64,000 bases of DNA from Novosphingobium malaysiense (GTDB lineage Bacteria; Pseudomonadota; Alphaproteobacteria; Sphingomonadales; Sphingomonadaceae): NCBI RefSeq assembly GCF_000802225.1, contig NZ_JTDI01000005.1, forward strand, positions 1 to 64,000, read 5' to 3'. Below the pieces are notes generated by a model. The model was given only the letters and a program-made list of their open reading frames with translations. It searched no databases and was not told the origin of the DNA. Positions 1 to 8,930 of the stretch are shown piece by piece; the stretch's first letter is position 1; each line of letters begins with the position of its first letter. A program made the position numbers and the translations under genes.

Positions 1-339
1 GCCGACATGACCGATCAGGTACATGTTGCCCTCGTCGGGGGCGAAGGTGTTGCAGGCCAGCGGGCCGAGCGGCGAGAGGCCGGACTTGATCAGGACATAG
101 GCCGTCTCGCGCTGGGTCAGATGCGAGCCGTCGTCGCGAATGTGCGGCGTCAGCACGCCGGCGGCGCGCGCCTTCTCGCGCATTTCCATCACGAGTTCAT
201 CGGTCGGCGCGCCGTGATGATCGCGCCGCGGGTCCTTCTCGTAAGGCACGACGACTTCGCGCACGAAAGCCTCGACGCGCGCGCCCATATCACGTGCGTA
301 GTCGGATATCGCAGAGGGATTGGTCTGAAGAACGGTCAC
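1..339 (-). CDS. Acyl-CoA dehydrogenase, N-terminal part (cut by window edge)
   Basis: The reverse strand reads open from a GTG at 339 to the window edge, giving 113 residues of a longer protein. The stretch CNTFAPDEGNM near residue 100, followed by YLIGHVG, is typical of the N-terminal helical domain of FAD-dependent acyl-CoA dehydrogenases of the ACAD10/11-like group, which oxidise acyl-CoA to enoyl-CoA. The start is set by a 4-base GTGA overlap with the stop of the upstream SDR gene, so the two are translationally coupled. The flavin-binding and catalytic parts lie outside the window. Family is fairly sure, substrate unknown. Confidence 0.8.
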   Translation of the reverse strand, partial: MTVLQTNPSAISDYARDMGARVEAFVREVVVPYEKDPRRDHHGAPTDELVMEMREKARAAGVLTPHIRDDGSHLTQRETAYVLIKSGLSPLGPLACNTFAPDEGNMYLIGHVG

Positions 340-1109
340 AGCGACTGCCCGTCGTCGATCGTGATGACGGAACCGGTTAGGGCTTCTGCGGCGTCCGAAA
401 GCAGCAGGAGTACCGTACTGTCGAGCGAAGCGATGTCCTGCAGCCTGCGCCGGTTGAAGCCCGCGATCTGGGCCTTTCCACCCTCGGAGGCGAACCAGTC
501 GGCAGCCATTTCAGTGAGGATGAAGCCGGGCTGGATCACATTGACGTTGATCCCCAGCCGCACCCATTCGCGGGCGAGGTTGCGGCCCATGCTGGCCACG
601 GCAGCCTTGCTTGCGCAGTAGAAGGTCTCGCCGGGGATCGAGGCAATCGCGCCCATCGATCCGACCAGCAGGATACGGCCCTTGCCGCTGTCGCGACTGC
701 CTGCCTCGATCATGCGGCGGGCGCCCTCGCGAGCCGTCAGCATGATGCCGAGAACGTTGGTTTCCATCAGGCCTCGCAGGCTATCGGAGGACACATCGAT
801 CGAGCGTCCGGGGGCGGAAACGCCCGCGTTTGCAATGACAGTATCGATGGTGCCGAACTCAGCTTCTGCGGCATCAAATGCACTCAGCACAGAAGCTTCG
901 TCAGTGACGTCCATGGCCACGGCGAGAGCCTGCATCCCTTTCGCACGCAAATCGTCGGCGAGGGCGGCGATCCGCTCGAGGCGCCGGGCAGCGAGAACGA
1001 CCCGCGCGCCCGCCGTCGAGACGATCCGCGCGAAATGGGCTCCCAACCCGGACGATGCGCCGGTGATGAGACATGTTCTGCCGGAGAGGGAAAGGGGATC
1101 GCTCGCCAT
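336..1109 (-). CDS. Short-chain dehydrogenase/reductase (SDR)
   Basis: This 257-residue protein is a classical SDR that should oxidise or reduce an alcohol/ketone with NAD(P). The cofactor motif TGASSGLG is at residues 16-23, NAG at 94-96, and the catalytic Ser151, Tyr164 and Lys168 (YCASK) are all present. Length is normal for the family. It is the middle gene of a leftward unit, ECH (ends 1152) - SDR - ACAD, so a 3-hydroxyacyl-CoA dehydrogenase role next to hydratase and ACAD is a reasonable inference. No strong Shine-Dalgarno is visible before the ATG at 1109, which fits readthrough from the ECH gene. Confidence 0.9.
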   Translation of the reverse strand: MASDPLSLSGRTCLITGASSGLGAHFARIVSTAGARVVLAARRLERIAALADDLRAKGMQALAVAMDVTDEASVLSAFDAAEAEFGTIDTVIANAGVSAPGRSIDVSSDSLRGLMETNVLGIMLTAREGARRMIEAGSRDSGKGRILLVGSMGAIASIPGETFYCASKAAVASMGRNLAREWVRLGINVNVIQPGFILTEMAADWFASEGGKAQIAGFNRRRLQDIASLDSTVLLLLSDAAEALTGSVITIDDGQSL

Positions 1110-1151
1110 GGTTTTTTCGTTTTCAAGCTCCGCGCAGGTCGGGATGCCGGA

Positions 1152-2009
1152 TTATTCCGGCTTTTCCGGTACCTTGGCTAGTCCGGGGACACTGGTCGGG
1201 TCCATGCCCCAGCCGAAGAGGCGGAAATTCTGCGTATGACAGAGATGGTGCAGCGTGAAGGCCTGATCGATCGCGTTCATCTGGCCCTGGATGTCCAGCG
1301 TCTTGTTGACCGCCTCCTTGGCGATCTTGAGCGCGAAGCTGGGCTTGGAAGCAACCTTCTGCGCCATGGCCAACGTGAAGTCCTCAAGATCGCTGCGCGG
1401 CACGACGTGGTTGACCATGCCGAGGCGGTGCGCCTCGTTGGCATCCCACATGTCCGACGTGAACAGAAATTCCTTGGCCTTGCGCGGGCCCAGTTCCCAG
1501 GGGTGGCCCAGCCATTCGACCGCAGGCATGCCGAAGGTCATCACCGGATCGGAAAACTTCGCATCCTCGGCGGCAATGATGATGTCGCAGACCCAAGCGA
1601 AGATGAGCGCGCCCGCAATGCATTTGCCCTGTACCGCGCAGATCGTCGGCTTGGAGATGTTACGCCAGCGCTTTGCGCTTTCGAGATAGCCTTCCTTTTC
1701 CGAGGCGTACCAGCCGTGCGTGGCCGGTTCCTCGAACCCGCTCCACGTCGAGAGGCGCGGGCTGCGTTCCTGCATGTCCGCCTGATAGTTCTCGACCGTG
1801 TCGGCGATGTCGTGCCCGGCCGAGAAATTGCGACCGTCCGCCGCGAGAATGATGACCTTGACCGTATCGTCGGCCAGCGCCTTGTCGAACGCGGTGTTGA
1901 CGTCGAAGATCATCTGCGGGTTGATGGCATTGTGCTTGTCGGCGCGGTCAAGGACAATGCGGGCAACTCCCGGCGCGGGGAGTTCGTAACGTGCAAGTGG
2001 TTCGGTCAT
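1152..2009 (-). CDS. Enoyl-CoA hydratase/isomerase family protein
   Basis: A 285-residue crotonase-fold protein acting on acyl-CoA thioesters. FSAGHDIAD supplies the first oxyanion-hole segment and GKCIAGALIFAWVCD the second. The ATG at 2009 is preferred over upstream starts because GAGG lies 8 bases before it and family homology begins there. It closely resembles the ECH at 38424-39332: both have SAGHDI, an AWVCD segment and AKEFLF, and both lack the usual hydratase Glu context, so the reaction may be hydrolysis, isomerisation or ring cleavage rather than plain hydration. The operator at 2013-2035 abuts its start codon. Confidence 0.88.
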   Translation of the reverse strand: MTEPLARYELPAPGVARIVLDRADKHNAINPQMIFDVNTAFDKALADDTVKVIILAADGRNFSAGHDIADTVENYQADMQERSPRLSTWSGFEEPATHGWYASEKEGYLESAKRWRNISKPTICAVQGKCIAGALIFAWVCDIIIAAEDAKFSDPVMTFGMPAVEWLGHPWELGPRKAKEFLFTSDMWDANEAHRLGMVNHVVPRSDLEDFTLAMAQKVASKPSFALKIAKEAVNKTLDIQGQMNAIDQAFTLHHLCHTQNFRLFGWGMDPTSVPGLAKVPEKPE

Positions 2010-2012
2010 AAC

Positions 2013-2035
2013 AAATGCCTCATAGGTGTTGCATT
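2013..2035 (+). promoter_or_regulatory. 23-bp dyad operator, ECH-SDR-ACAD unit
   Basis: Left half AAATGCCTC and right half TGTTGCATT match the recurring dyad. It ends 3 bases before the ATG at 2009 and overlaps the leader and ribosome-binding region, so binding there could block transcription start or early elongation. Confidence 0.55.
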
Positions 2036-2131
2036 TGGCGATGCCCCCATTCCACCCGAGGAGCAACCCCTTATGGCTTGAATGCCTCAGGCAACGCACC
2101 GCCGGTATCGCGCGCAGTGCGCGCCGCCTGG

Positions 2132-2647
2132 CTAGTTCAGCCGGGGGCGCTTGGCCGTCTTCCAGCCTTCGCGGTGTTCAGCCGCCTGTTCTGCGGCCTT
2201 TTCCCAGAAGGTTGCATTTTTGGCGAGGTTCACGAAGTTGAACTTCCCTTCGTGCCGGAATTCCAGCAGTTCGACACCGTCGGGCCCGGGCTTGTAGGCA
2301 TAGGGCACGCCGGAAGGAATGAAGAAGCTGTCGCGCGGGCCGAGTTCCTCGGTGCCGAGGCGAATGGTTCCGGCGATGATATAGTAAAGGCAATCAACGT
2401 CGTGGCTATGCAGGGGGAGGGGGTAGCCCGCCTTGAACCAGACGTGTGTCAGGCTGAAACCCGGTAGGTCGACGAGGACTTTGACCTCATCGCCCTCAAG
2501 GAAACCGGCCGCCAGCAGCTTGTCCATGCCTTCGCGCTGGACCGGTGTGTAGCCTTCCACGGTCATGCATTCGGCTTCCATCAGGGAAGGTGCGTCTGCC
2601 GCACGGAAGATCTGGAATTTGGCGGTATCGGTCTCGTTGTCGCTCAT
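2132..2647 (-). CDS. Cupin-domain protein
   Basis: A 171-residue protein with one cupin-2 barrel at about residues 72-130. PLHSHDVD gives the first motif with its metal-ligand histidines, and PRDSFFIPSGVPY the second. No other domain is visible. It lies 41 bp after the ferredoxin gene in the same leftward unit, divergent from the P450, so it probably acts in the same oxidation step; the function itself cannot be read from the sequence. Single-domain cupins in catabolic clusters may be dioxygenases, isomerases or binding proteins. Confidence 0.8.
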   Translation of the reverse strand: MSDNETDTAKFQIFRAADAPSLMEAECMTVEGYTPVQREGMDKLLAAGFLEGDEVKVLVDLPGFSLTHVWFKAGYPLPLHSHDVDCLYYIIAGTIRLGTEELGPRDSFFIPSGVPYAYKPGPDGVELLEFRHEGKFNFVNLAKNATFWEKAAEQAAEHREGWKTAKRPRLN

Positions 2648-2688
2648 GTTCCTCTACCCGTTTTCTGGCCCATCTTCTGGCTGCGTTT

Positions 2689-2889
2689 TCAGCCTTCTTC
2701 TTCGATGACCGTAATGATGCGTTCGGGGCATGCGCGTGCGCCCCTGCGCGCCAGCAGCTCGTCTTCCGGGGCCACAGCGAAGCCTTCGCTCGAGATATAG
2801 CCATCGTCATCCAGAACATAGAGCTTTTCAGCGACGGCATGGCAGCGGGCATTGCCGACGCACTGCGCTTTTTCGATCCTGATTTTCAT
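2689..2889 (-). CDS. [3Fe-4S] ferredoxin, P450 redox partner type
   Basis: A 66-residue ferredoxin with Cys10, Cys16 and Cys54 followed by Pro (CVGNARC ... CP). This is the three-cysteine pattern of [3Fe-4S] ferredoxins that feed electrons to bacterial cytochromes P450; Asn13 replaces the more common His in the loop. Size is normal. It is divergent from the P450 at 3150, the obvious partner. No ferredoxin reductase is encoded in the window, so the reductase must come from elsewhere. Confidence 0.9.
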   Translation of the reverse strand: MKIRIEKAQCVGNARCHAVAEKLYVLDDDGYISSEGFAVAPEDELLARRGARACPERIITVIEEEG

Positions 2890-2921
2890 GATGTTTCACC
2901 CATATGTGCAAGGGGCTGCTT

Positions 2922-2944
2922 ATTGCGTCTTATGTGCTTCATAT
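2922..2944 (-). promoter_or_regulatory. 23-bp dyad operator, ferredoxin-cupin unit
   Basis: Read leftward, the halves are ATATGAAGC and GACGCAAT. A -10-like CAATAT (complement of 2941-2946) overlaps the left half. It lies 32 bp upstream of the ferredoxin ATG. The match is moderate. Confidence 0.5.
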
Positions 2945-3052
2945 TGGGCTGATTGCCGGGGTTCGATCAACGCTGCTTTCTGCAAATCGTCCCCACGATT
3001 GTTGGCGGAACTCGGCTGAATCGCTGTCGTTTGTCTCGTGGTGGGCGTAAGA

Positions 3053-3075
3053 AATGCTCCGCATCTATTTTATTA
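3053..3075 (-). promoter_or_regulatory. Possible 23-bp dyad operator upstream of P450
   Basis: Read leftward, the left half TAATAAAAT is one base off the common TAATGAAAT, and the right half ends GAGCATT. It is 74 bp upstream of the P450 ATG, in the only AT-rich part of the 260-bp ferredoxin/P450 divergent region. Moderate to weak match. Confidence 0.4.
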
Positions 3076-3149
3076 ACGGATCTGCGTTTTTTCTCAAGGG
3101 TGTGAACCGCCCGATTGCCTGAAAAAGGCGAGTCAAAGGAGAGTTTCAG

Positions 3150-4391
3150 ATGAACGCGTTGAGCCCCACGGCTCCCAAACCGGCCCACGTCTCCGACGCG
3201 GTGGTGTATGACTTCGATATGTTCCTCGATCCGGGCCTACTGGCCGATCCGCATGAACGTGCGCGCGAATTGGTGAGCGAGGCGCCGCCAGTGTTCTGGA
3301 CGCCGCGCAACGGCGGCCATTGGATGCTGACGGGGTTCAAGGAAAACTACGATGCCTCGCGCGATACCGAAACCTTCTCAAGCGTTCTGGTGCCACCGGA
3401 AATGATCGAGATGGCGCGGCCGATGCTTCCGCCGGATTTCGGGCACATTCCGCTGCCGACCCCGATCAATATGGATCCGCCCCAGCACACGATCTACCGC
3501 GCGCCTTTGCAGGGTGTCTTCTCGCCGCGCGCGATGATGGCGCGCCGGGAAGAGATCCGCGAGCTGGCGAATTCGTTGATCGACGACGTTGTGGAGCAGG
3601 GGCATTGCGATTTCATTGCCTCTGTCGCGGAGCCGCTGCCGGTCAAGGTGTTCCTCAAGATGCTCGGACTCCCGCTCGACCGTCTGTCGGAATTCCGTGT
3701 CCTCGTGCACGAATTCCTCGCGCCTTCCTCAAGTCAGATCGATCCGGTCCTGCGCATGCGCAAGGTCGCTGATGCCATGAAGGGAGATATCGAGGCGCGC
3801 CGCACGGATCCCAGGGACGATCTGCTCAGCCTGCTCTGGAAGACCGAAATCGACGGCAAGCCGATGACGTTCGAACTGATGGAGGACTTCGGCGTCCTGC
3901 TGTTCATTGCGGGGCTCGACACGGTCATCAATGGCATGGGCTACGGTATCCGCCACCTCGCCCGAAATCCCGATTTTCAGGCTCGGCTGCGGGACAATCC
4001 CAAGCTGATCGTGGAGGCGGCCGAGGAAATCCTGCGCCGCTATACCTTCACCGTACCGACCCGCCGCGTGACCAGGGACGTGGAATTCGCCGGGCAGCAG
4101 ATGAAGGAAAACGACCGGATCATGCTGTTCCTGCCGGGCGCAGACCTCGATCCGCGCGAATTCGCCAATCCGGAAGTCTACGACATGGAACGTGAGAACA
4201 ACGTCCATATCGCGTTCGGCGTCGGCCCGCACCGCTGCCTGGGGTCGCACCTCGCCCGCATCGAACTGCAGGTCATCTACGAACAGATGCTGGCGCGCCT
4301 TCCCGAATTCCGCCTCGATCCGGAACAGCCGGCCCGCTTCCGCGGCGGCAACATCCTCGCGATGGAAGCCCTGCCTATCCGTTGGGACTGA
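3150..4391 (+). CDS. Cytochrome P450 monooxygenase
   Basis: A 413-residue soluble class I bacterial P450. The I-helix oxygen-binding motif appears as AGLDT, the K-helix ExxR as EEILR, and the heme loop is FGVGPHRCLG with the ligand Cys at about residue 363. Overall it looks like the CYP101/108/111-type terpene and alicyclic hydroxylases of proteobacteria (inference from motif style). The start is supported by AAAGGAG upstream of the ATG. Divergent from its likely [3Fe-4S] ferredoxin partner, and followed 43 bp later by an amidohydrolase in the same direction. Substrate not determinable from the sequence. Confidence 0.95.
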   Translation: MNALSPTAPKPAHVSDAVVYDFDMFLDPGLLADPHERARELVSEAPPVFWTPRNGGHWMLTGFKENYDASRDTETFSSVLVPPEMIEMARPMLPPDFGHIPLPTPINMDPPQHTIYRAPLQGVFSPRAMMARREEIRELANSLIDDVVEQGHCDFIASVAEPLPVKVFLKMLGLPLDRLSEFRVLVHEFLAPSSSQIDPVLRMRKVADAMKGDIEARRTDPRDDLLSLLWKTEIDGKPMTFELMEDFGVLLFIAGLDTVINGMGYGIRHLARNPDFQARLRDNPKLIVEAAEEILRRYTFTVPTRRVTRDVEFAGQQMKENDRIMLFLPGADLDPREFANPEVYDMERENNVHIAFGVGPHRCLGSHLARIELQVIYEQMLARLPEFRLDPEQPARFRGGNILAMEALPIRWD

Positions 4392-4434
4392 GTGAGCACA
4401 AGAAACAGAAAATTATAACCTCAAGGAGGTGCCT

Positions 4435-5757
4435 ATGAAAATGGAAGACATGGTGCTGATCAGCGTCGATGATCACATCACCGAGCCCGCAGACATCTAT
4501 GACCGCCAGCTCTCGGGTAAGGCGCTGGCAACGGCGCCCAAGCTGCGCGCCAAGCAGGACGGAACGAACTACTGGGAATACCAGGGGCTCAAGATTCCCT
4601 CCGTCGCGCTCAATGCCGTAGTTGGCCGCCCGCGCGAGGAATACGGCATGGAGCCGACCTCGCTCGATCAGCTTCGCAAGGGATGCTGGGACGCACAGGC
4701 CCGCGTCGATGACATGGATGTGAACGGCATTGCCGCCTCGCTCAATTTTCCGAGCTTCGCCGGCATCGACGGCAGCTTGTTCACCAGCGTGCCCGACAAG
4801 GACATGTCGCTGACCCATCTGCGGGCTTACAACGATTGGCATATCGACGAGTGGTGCGGTGCCGCGCCGGATCGCTTCATTCCCTGCGGTATCCTGCCGC
4901 TTTGGGATGCCGATCTGATGGCCGCTGAAGTCCGACGCCTGGCTGACAAGGGCTGCCATGCAGTCAGCTTCAACGACAATCCCACCAAGCGCGGCCTGCC
5001 CAGCATTCACAGCGACTTCTGGGAACCGTTCTGGAAGGCCGTGACGGATTGCGGGACGACGATTTGCCTGCACATCGGCGTCGGCAACACTTCGCCGCAC
5101 CCTTCAATGGAATCGCCGATCGAAGTGAATATCGCGACGATGCCGATGGCCGTGGCGTTCGGGGCGGCAGACTGGCTCAATCTGTCTGCGTTCAACCGCT
5201 ACCCGGACATGCGTATCGCCCTGTCGGAAAGCGGCATTGGCTGGATTCCGTACCTGCTCGAACGTGCGGATTACAGCAATGAACAGCACCGCGCCTGGAC
5301 CCATTCGGACACTTATTTCAGGGGCCGCAAGCCCAGCGAGGTGTTCAAGCAGCACTTTACCAGTTGCTTCATCGACGATGCCTATGGTCTGCGTAACCTC
5401 GACCTGATCGGCGAGGATGCGGTTTGCTACGAGGTCGATTATCCCCACTCGGACACGCCTTGGCCGAATGCGCCGGAAGTGCTGTGGGAGTCGATTCAGG
5501 CGCTGACGGACGAGCAGATCGACAAGATCACGCACCTCAATGCCATGCGGGACTACAAGTTCGAGCTGTTCTCATACGGTCCGCGCGAGAAGTACACGGT
5601 AGGCGCGTTGCGTGAGCAGGCCCGGGCCAAGGGCGTAGATACCTCGGTCAAGTCGGTCGGCGGCGGGGCGGCACCGCTGGCCGCAGGCGAAACGCCGCGT
5701 CCGGTGACTTCGGGCGACATCGTTGCGATGTTCCAGAAGCATTCCGAGGCTGCCTGA
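4435..5757 (+). CDS. Amidohydrolase-2 family (TIM-barrel) hydrolase
   Basis: A 440-residue metal-dependent hydrolase or decarboxylase of the amidohydrolase-2 family. The N-terminal strand reads SVDDHITEP, the variant (DxH plus EP) common in long members of this family. Further candidate ligands are in LHIGVG, in SESGIGW and in the C-terminal DYPHSDTPWP. The ATG at 4435 is chosen because AAGGAGG lies 5 bases before it; an in-frame GTG at 4429 overlaps that ribosome-binding site. It follows the P450 and is probably co-transcribed, ending at a strong terminator. Hydrolysis of a ring-opened product is plausible, unproven. Confidence 0.88.
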   Translation: MKMEDMVLISVDDHITEPADIYDRQLSGKALATAPKLRAKQDGTNYWEYQGLKIPSVALNAVVGRPREEYGMEPTSLDQLRKGCWDAQARVDDMDVNGIAASLNFPSFAGIDGSLFTSVPDKDMSLTHLRAYNDWHIDEWCGAAPDRFIPCGILPLWDADLMAAEVRRLADKGCHAVSFNDNPTKRGLPSIHSDFWEPFWKAVTDCGTTICLHIGVGNTSPHPSMESPIEVNIATMPMAVAFGAADWLNLSAFNRYPDMRIALSESGIGWIPYLLERADYSNEQHRAWTHSDTYFRGRKPSEVFKQHFTSCFIDDAYGLRNLDLIGEDAVCYEVDYPHSDTPWPNAPEVLWESIQALTDEQIDKITHLNAMRDYKFELFSYGPREKYTVGALREQARAKGVDTSVKSVGGGAAPLAAGETPRPVTSGDIVAMFQKHSEAA

Positions 5758-5803
5758 ACGGATAGTTGAGGGACAGGCGCGCGGGTGCCGTCCCTCGATG
5801 ATA

Positions 5804-5839
5804 GAAGACCCTCGTCTCCGGCAGGAGACGAGGGTCTTC
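5804..5839 (+). terminator. Strong intrinsic terminator after the amidohydrolase gene
   Basis: A perfect 16-bp inverted repeat (5804-5819 and 5824-5839) with a GGCA loop, followed by TTCTTC, sits between the convergent amidohydrolase and Rieske genes. Its stem is long enough to serve both directions. Confidence 0.85.
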
Positions 5840-5894
5840 TTCTTCAGGCCTACCGCGGGCGGCGGGGGAGCGTTCGCCGCTCGCTGAAGCTTGT

Positions 5895-7274
5895 TCAGAA
5901 ACCGATATCGAGTACCGGCGCGTTATAACCGCTGTTCACCACGTTCTGCGCCTTGGTCAGCGTTTCGGTGTTTAGGCCGGCGATGTAGCCGTCGATCAGG
6001 CGCTGGTAGTTGCTAATCATGCCTTCCTGTTCGCGTGACAGGCGCATGTAATCGAACCCGCCGGCATGAAGCCCCTCCTGCTGCCGGGGGAGGTTGGAAT
6101 AGTCCTGCATCGGGATCTCGGGGAATTCCTTGGAATCGTAGTCCAACATCGTCGGCGCCTTGGGGGTGTCGTATTCCTCGCCTTCGGGGCGCAGGACCAG
6201 CGACCAGATTTCGAATTTGCAGGACTCCGGCGAAATCGGACGGATGCGGTACGACGACATGGCCGCGAACGAAGGCAGCAGGAAGAAGTGCGGGAACATG
6301 AATTCCACGTCGTGGAAGGGATGCGACTTGTTCACCGAGGGGATGTCGAACATCGGTGCGCCGCGGGCGAGGCCGTCCCTGGTGATTTCTTCCTGGGCCT
6401 TGGCGATGAAGGCGCCGAGCGCGGCCATTGGATCTTCGGGAACATCCATGTCGCGCAGCTTGTCCATGACCGCGACTTCCGTCTCGTGGACCATGCCGGC
6501 CATGCCCGAGGAGAGGCGGGCATAAAAGTCGGCCATCGTCGCGACCATCTGCTTGCTGTCGAGATTACGTTTCGGCATCGAGCCGACGTCCTGGCCATAG
6601 GCGCTCATCGGCGCCAGGTCGTGGAGCTGGGGGTGGGTGCGCATCACGTGGTAGCCTTCCATGAAGGCCTCCATCGCGAGCTTCCAGTTCACCGGAAGTA
6701 TGGTGCCGTACCACCACTCCATCTTCAGCTTGTCGACGTTGCGCGCGTTCAGCGTTTCGGCCACCGGCCCCAACGATTCCAGCAGGGAGGATGCATCGTC
6801 GTCGAAATTGATGAACGCGCATCCGGCCCAGGTTTCCACCCGGCAGGGAGCCAGGCCGATCTCGTCCTGATCGAGCAGGTCGGGATTGAAGATTTCCTTG
6901 CCGAAAACGAATGTGCATTCGCCATGTTCGTCCCAGCGCCAGCCGTGGAAGGGGCAGATGAAGCCCTTCTTTCCGCAGTTGCCGGGGCTTTCGACCAGCT
7001 TTACGCCGCGGTGGCGGCAGGCATTGTGAAACGCCTTCACCCCGGCCTTGGTGTTCACGATGATCACCGACTTGTCGAGGATCGTGTATTCAACATAGTC
7101 ACCGGTGTTGGGGATTTCCTCAAGCCGGCACGCCATTTGCCAGACGTGCGGCCAAAGATGTTCCTTTTCCAGTTCAAAGAAGTGCGGGTCGTAATAACGC
7201 TGGGCGGGGATCAGCTCGGGGTTTTCGATCCGGTGCGGAACCGATGCCAGTGCCGGGGCGGTATCTTGTGTCAT
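5895..7274 (-). CDS. Rieske aromatic-ring-hydroxylating oxygenase, alpha subunit
   Basis: A 459-residue oxygenase. The Rieske [2Fe-2S] ligands are Cys86/His88 (CRHRG) and Cys107/His110 (CPFHGW). The mononuclear iron ligands His209 and His214 lie in EGYHVMRTH of the catalytic domain. ATG 7274 is preferred (GGGAGACC 7 bases upstream). Such enzymes hydroxylate or O-demethylate cyclic substrates using a separate reductase, and neither a beta subunit nor a reductase is adjacent, so it is probably a three-component or alpha-only enzyme fed by an unlinked partner. It has its own dyad operator upstream. Confidence 0.93.
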   Translation of the reverse strand: MTQDTAPALASVPHRIENPELIPAQRYYDPHFFELEKEHLWPHVWQMACRLEEIPNTGDYVEYTILDKSVIIVNTKAGVKAFHNACRHRGVKLVESPGNCGKKGFICPFHGWRWDEHGECTFVFGKEIFNPDLLDQDEIGLAPCRVETWAGCAFINFDDDASSLLESLGPVAETLNARNVDKLKMEWWYGTILPVNWKLAMEAFMEGYHVMRTHPQLHDLAPMSAYGQDVGSMPKRNLDSKQMVATMADFYARLSSGMAGMVHETEVAVMDKLRDMDVPEDPMAALGAFIAKAQEEITRDGLARGAPMFDIPSVNKSHPFHDVEFMFPHFFLLPSFAAMSSYRIRPISPESCKFEIWSLVLRPEGEEYDTPKAPTMLDYDSKEFPEIPMQDYSNLPRQQEGLHAGGFDYMRLSREQEGMISNYQRLIDGYIAGLNTETLTKAQNVVNSGYNAPVLDIGF

Positions 7275-7344
7275 CAAAGGTCTCCCTTGCCGCGAACGCG
7301 TATGCAGCCATCATTCGCGCGCGGCCAGGTGGCTTGTCTATCAA

Positions 7345-7367
7345 AATGCAACGAGTGATGTGAATTA
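7345..7367 (-). promoter_or_regulatory. 23-bp dyad operator, Rieske oxygenase gene
   Basis: Read leftward, the left half is TAATTCACA and the right half CGTTGCATT. It lies 70 bp upstream of the Rieske ATG, with AGTAAT overlapping as a possible -10. Confidence 0.6.
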
Positions 7368-7465
7368 CTTTTTTTGGGTCGGGCGGTATCGTCCCGCCGA
7401 TCCTCTCGTTGCCGATCCTCTCGTTGAAGGGGAAGGGGGGCTGGTGTTTGCAGTTGCGGCGCGGC

Positions 7466-8566
7466 TTAGCTCCAAGCCTCGAAGAACCCTGCAACCTCAT
7501 CGGCGAACAACGCTGGCTGTTCCCACGCAGCGAAATGACCGCCGCGGGGCATTTCGCGCCAGTGAACGATGTTGAAGCGGTCTTCGACTGCCGATCGCGG
7601 CGGCGGGGCGGTTTCGCGCGGGAACACTGCAAGCCCGAACGGCGCCTCTACCCGGCCCGCGAACGCGCTGGGCCGGGCATTCGTCATGCTGGCATAGAGC
7701 CACATGGCAGCCTGCACGTTGTCGTTCACCAGATACGTCATCACGCTGGTGACAAGCTGATCCTTGGTGAATGCCCGCTCGACTTCTCCGTCACAATCGG
7801 ACCAGGCCCGGTACTTTTCGAGAACCCACGATGCGAACCCCACAGGCGTGTCCGACAGTGCCAGGCCCAGCGTCTGCGGGCGCCAGGTCATCTGCTGCGA
7901 ATAGCTGCCTACTTCGCGGAACCGGCGGCGGGAGGCCTTGAGCCATGCTTCTTCTTCTTTCGATGGCGTGCCGCGCGGGGTGTGGGCAAGGTAATTGAGG
8001 TGAAATGCGCCGACGACATCACCGTGATCGCGCGCGAGCGCCGTCGTTACCGAGGCACCCCAGTCGCCGCCCTGGGCGCCGAAGCGTCGGTAGCCAAGCA
8101 CGTCGGTCATCAGTGTGCGCCACATTCGTGCAATGTCGGCGGCCGACACGGGTCGTGCAGGGCGCCCGGAGAAGCCGTAGCCGGGCAGCGAAGGGGCGAT
8201 CACGTCGTAACCGCGTGCGACCAGCAAGGGGATGACCTCGAGGAATTCCAGAACCGAACCGGGCCAGCCATGGCTCAGGATGATGGGATAACCACCGCTT
8301 TTCGCTGCTTTCACATGGTAGAAGCGGATCGGGATGCCTTCGATCATCGCCGTGAATTGAGGCAGGGCATTGAAGCGCTCCTGCGCTGCAGACCATTCGT
8401 ATTCGTCGCGCCAGTAGTCTCGGAATTCCGCAAGGTAGGCGGCGTCGGTGCCGTATTTCCAGTCGTGGTCATCATCGGGGGCATAGCCAATGACGGCATC
8501 GGCCACCCGGCGCTTGATCCAGTCCAGCCGCTCCTGTGGCGGGGCGAGCGTAAATCTCTCCAGCAT
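7466..8566 (-). CDS. Epoxide hydrolase (EHN-type alpha/beta hydrolase)
   Basis: A 366-residue protein with an N-terminal EHN region followed by an alpha/beta-hydrolase fold. HGWPG (residues 99-103) forms the oxyanion-hole loop, the nucleophile is Asp168 in GGDWGAS, and the catalytic His is about residue 344 in GGHFAAWE. These features mark juvenile-hormone/microsomal-type epoxide hydrolases, which convert epoxides to diols. It overlaps the stop of the preceding gene by one base (TGATG), so it is translationally coupled as the last gene of a CoA-transferase/barrel-protein/hydrolase unit. An epoxide from the oxygenases nearby is a plausible substrate. Confidence 0.92.
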   Translation of the reverse strand: MLERFTLAPPQERLDWIKRRVADAVIGYAPDDDHDWKYGTDAAYLAEFRDYWRDEYEWSAAQERFNALPQFTAMIEGIPIRFYHVKAAKSGGYPIILSHGWPGSVLEFLEVIPLLVARGYDVIAPSLPGYGFSGRPARPVSAADIARMWRTLMTDVLGYRRFGAQGGDWGASVTTALARDHGDVVGAFHLNYLAHTPRGTPSKEEEAWLKASRRRFREVGSYSQQMTWRPQTLGLALSDTPVGFASWVLEKYRAWSDCDGEVERAFTKDQLVTSVMTYLVNDNVQAAMWLYASMTNARPSAFAGRVEAPFGLAVFPRETAPPPRSAVEDRFNIVHWREMPRGGHFAAWEQPALFADEVAGFFEAWS

Positions 8567-8901
8567 CAGCCGCTGGCTGCGATCAGGTGCCCTGCCGCCT
8601 GGATCATTCCGGCTTTGGATAGAGCATCGCTCATGGGCATGGAATCGGACCCGGAAGCTGCCTTGATCGAATTGATGATGGCCTCGGGATCGTCTCCCTC
8701 CAGTTCATAGATGGTCATCAACGTCCATTGCGGGGCATCCAGATCGTAGACGCGCTGGAAGTCCAGCCGGAACAATCGCCCGCTCACCACGCCCGGCATT
8801 TGCAGGACATCGCCAAGGTGCTGGTTGCTGTACCAGTCGATGAATTCTTCCTCTTGCCCTAGCGTGGCGCGGGAGAGGATCGTGTAGGTGAAACGTGCCA
8901 A
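8566..8901 (-). CDS. Small dimeric alpha/beta-barrel (EthD-like) protein
   Basis: A 111-residue protein if it starts at the TTG at 8901, 29 bases after the CoA-transferase stop and with AAAGG about 11 bases upstream. An alternative start at 8976 would overlap the CoA-transferase gene by 46 bases and add residues with no family resemblance. The segment EEFIDWYSNQHLGDVLQMPG is like the EthD/Dabb dimeric barrel proteins, which are small stress or accessory proteins, sometimes enzymes, in degradation clusters. Function unknown. Coupled to the epoxide hydrolase by a TGATG overlap. Confidence 0.7.
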   Translation of the reverse strand: MARFTYTILSRATLGQEEEFIDWYSNQHLGDVLQMPGVVSGRLFRLDFQRVYDLDAPQWTLMTIYELEGDDPEAIINSIKAASGSDSMPMSDALSKAGMIQAAGHLIAASG

Positions 8902-8930
8902 GAGGTAAGTCGCCTTTCTGATGCGCTGGC

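Noticed and set aside
6066..8710. Long rightward frames (6066-7358 and 7409-8710) opposite the Rieske and epoxide hydrolase genes
   Set aside because: They are antisense to genes with complete catalytic motifs and have no ribosome-binding site or recognisable domain.
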